NCBI GenBank assembly: GCA_030149595.1 | Contig: JASFBI010000075.1 | Location: forward strand, 1 to 7,617 | Source: Desulfobacterales bacterium | Lineage (GTDB): Bacteria > Desulfobacterota > Desulfobacteria > Desulfobacterales > DAOWNP01 | Length of the DNA: 7,617 bases | Direction: 5' to 3' | In this document: in pieces, positions 6,538-7,617 of the stretch | How the letters are laid out: the number at the start of each line of letters is the position of its first letter | Position numbering within the stretch: the stretch's first letter is position 1 | Program-made: the position numbers and the translations under genes | Notes under the pieces: generated by a model | Seen by the model: only the letters and a program-made list of their open reading frames with translations | Databases searched by the model: none | What the model was told of the DNA's origin: nothing

Positions 6538-7617
6538 GAAAAAAGAAAACATCTTAGACTTCCTATTTTCAAAAGCAATATTGAACGACAAAAAGGTGGT
6601 GGAGGTGGAAGCTACTCGCTACCTAATGGAAGAAACAGAACAACCTTTTCACAACAGGCAACAGAAAAAGCGGATAGTTTAACTCAATCTTTTTCTGAAT
6701 TAAAACAAAAGTTTTCAGGACAAATTGATCCATCATTGATATATGAAATTGAAATAAATCAAAGTGTTCACACAAAAGGAATTGAAAAAATACTTTCATC
6801 AATGGGAATTCATGTTTTATCAGTTGCAGAAGGTAAAAAAGGTTTTTGGATAGTATTTAACGATACAGACAATTTGGATGCTTTTAAGCAAAAACTATCA
6901 TCTTATGGTTCAGAAGATGGGCCAAAGTACGATTTTTTCAACGCAATCGAATCTTTTCAAAGCATACCAATAGGAAAAAAGATAGGCCAGAACCTTCGAA
7001 ACACTCCACTTGGAGATATGGCAGATTTTATAGACTTAGAATTATGGAAGATGATAGACCCACAAAAAAATGAACGATTTATTCAACAGTTAAAAGATAA
7101 GTATCAGAACGCGGCACAGTTTAGAGTTACTGACACATTAATAACAAAATCATTTGTGTTATTACGAATAAAGTTAACAAAAGCCGTATTTGATGAAATT
7201 ATTGAATTGAATGAGATAGCACGTGCAGATAGACCAGCCTCATCTTATTTTAACCCTTTTGAACTCACTATCCCAGATATATCAGATATTGAATTTGGTT
7301 CACCTGCAGATGATGCAACTGGAATATTAATAATTGATTCCGGTATTATTTCAAATCATCCGATGTTAGAAAAATGTGTTGGCGGGGAAGAAAATTTTCA
7401 AACAGGTGAAACAGAAACACAGGATATCGTTGGACATGGTACGGCTGTAGCTGGCTGTGCTGCTTATAGAGAAATCGAAAGTTGCTTAGAAAGCAAAAAC
7501 TTTAAACCTGAAAACTGGATTTTCTCGGCAAAAGTGATGTTTGCAGAAAAAAACGATATTACAGGGACAGTATCGGCTGTATATGATCCTGAAAAGCTTA
7601 TTGAGCATCAATTTCAA
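6535..7617 (+). CDS. ietS: Subtilisin-like (S8) serine protease, IetS-like, 3' end cut off by the window
   Basis: The frame is open from the ATG at 6535 to the last base, giving 361 residues with no stop, so the gene is incomplete here. There is no signal peptide, so it should act in the cytoplasm, unlike most secreted subtilases. A basic start (MEKRKHLRLPIF) leads to a five-glycine run (21-25) and a polar helical stretch; related AAA-linked proteases, as I recall them, carry a similar Gly-rich N-terminal motif. The long region 50-250 has no motif I recognise. The peptidase domain begins near 260: GILIIDSGI carries the catalytic Asp (D268) and DIVGHGTAVAG the catalytic His (H301). The catalytic Ser (GTSxA-type motif) should lie downstream of the window. 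In the Ti-plasmid IetAS pair the protease is the toxic component held in check by the ATPase. Confidence is high for an S8 protease, moderate for IetS. Confidence 0.85.
   Translation, partial: MEKRKHLRLPIFKSNIERQKGGGGGSYSLPNGRNRTTFSQQATEKADSLTQSFSELKQKFSGQIDPSLIYEIEINQSVHTKGIEKILSSMGIHVLSVAEGKKGFWIVFNDTDNLDAFKQKLSSYGSEDGPKYDFFNAIESFQSIPIGKKIGQNLRNTPLGDMADFIDLELWKMIDPQKNERFIQQLKDKYQNAAQFRVTDTLITKSFVLLRIKLTKAVFDEIIELNEIARADRPASSYFNPFELTIPDISDIEFGSPADDATGILIIDSGIISNHPMLEKCVGGEENFQTGETETQDIVGHGTAVAGCAAYREIESCLESKNFKPENWIFSAKVMFAEKNDITGTVSAVYDPEKLIEHQFQ

Overview
The window is AT-rich and bacterial, with plus-strand Shine-Dalgarno sites and short intergenic gaps. The gene set (a corrinoid-type MetE-like methyltransferase, a MoxR/CoxE-type AAA+ and VWA pair, and a subtilase/AAA pair) and the low G+C would fit an anaerobic deltaproteobacterium of the Desulfobacterales type. 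That placement is recalled from family distribution, not proven, and no rRNA or marker gene is present to settle it.

Layout: bases 1-428 carry no convincing gene, only short open stretches that look like gene ends or decayed remnants, then a plausible promoter. A two-helix membrane protein with a C-terminal SHOCT domain follows (429-1013). After a 169-base gap come four plus-strand genes: a class I SAM-dependent methyltransferase (1183-1953), a MetE C-terminal-half (core methionine synthase-like) protein (1997-3067), a MoxR-type AAA+ ATPase (3141-3995) and a CoxE-type VWA protein (4123-5313). Gaps are 43 and 73 bases for the first two junctions. The third is 127 bases and holds a perfect 10-bp hairpin with a T-run, so the VWA gene may be separately transcribed or attenuated. 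A 12-bp perfect hairpin closes this block after the VWA gene.

The last block (5525 to the end) is a tightly coupled pair: an AAA+ ATPase and, overlapping it by one base, a subtilisin-like (S8) serine protease that is cut off by the window edge. This is the architecture of IetA/IetS, a module first described as a plasmid stability/incompatibility (toxin-antitoxin-like) pair on an Agrobacterium Ti plasmid and later counted among antiphage defence systems. It is the most notable element here. The protease shows the catalytic Asp and His, but the catalytic Ser lies beyond the window.

How the genes work together: MoxR ATPases and VWA partners typically act as a chaperone pair in maturation or metal insertion for a client enzyme. 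The adjacent MetE-like protein binds zinc and the methyltransferase uses SAM, so a link to methyl-group metabolism is conceivable but is inference from position only. The AAA/protease pair appears to be an independent accessory module placed downstream of a terminator.
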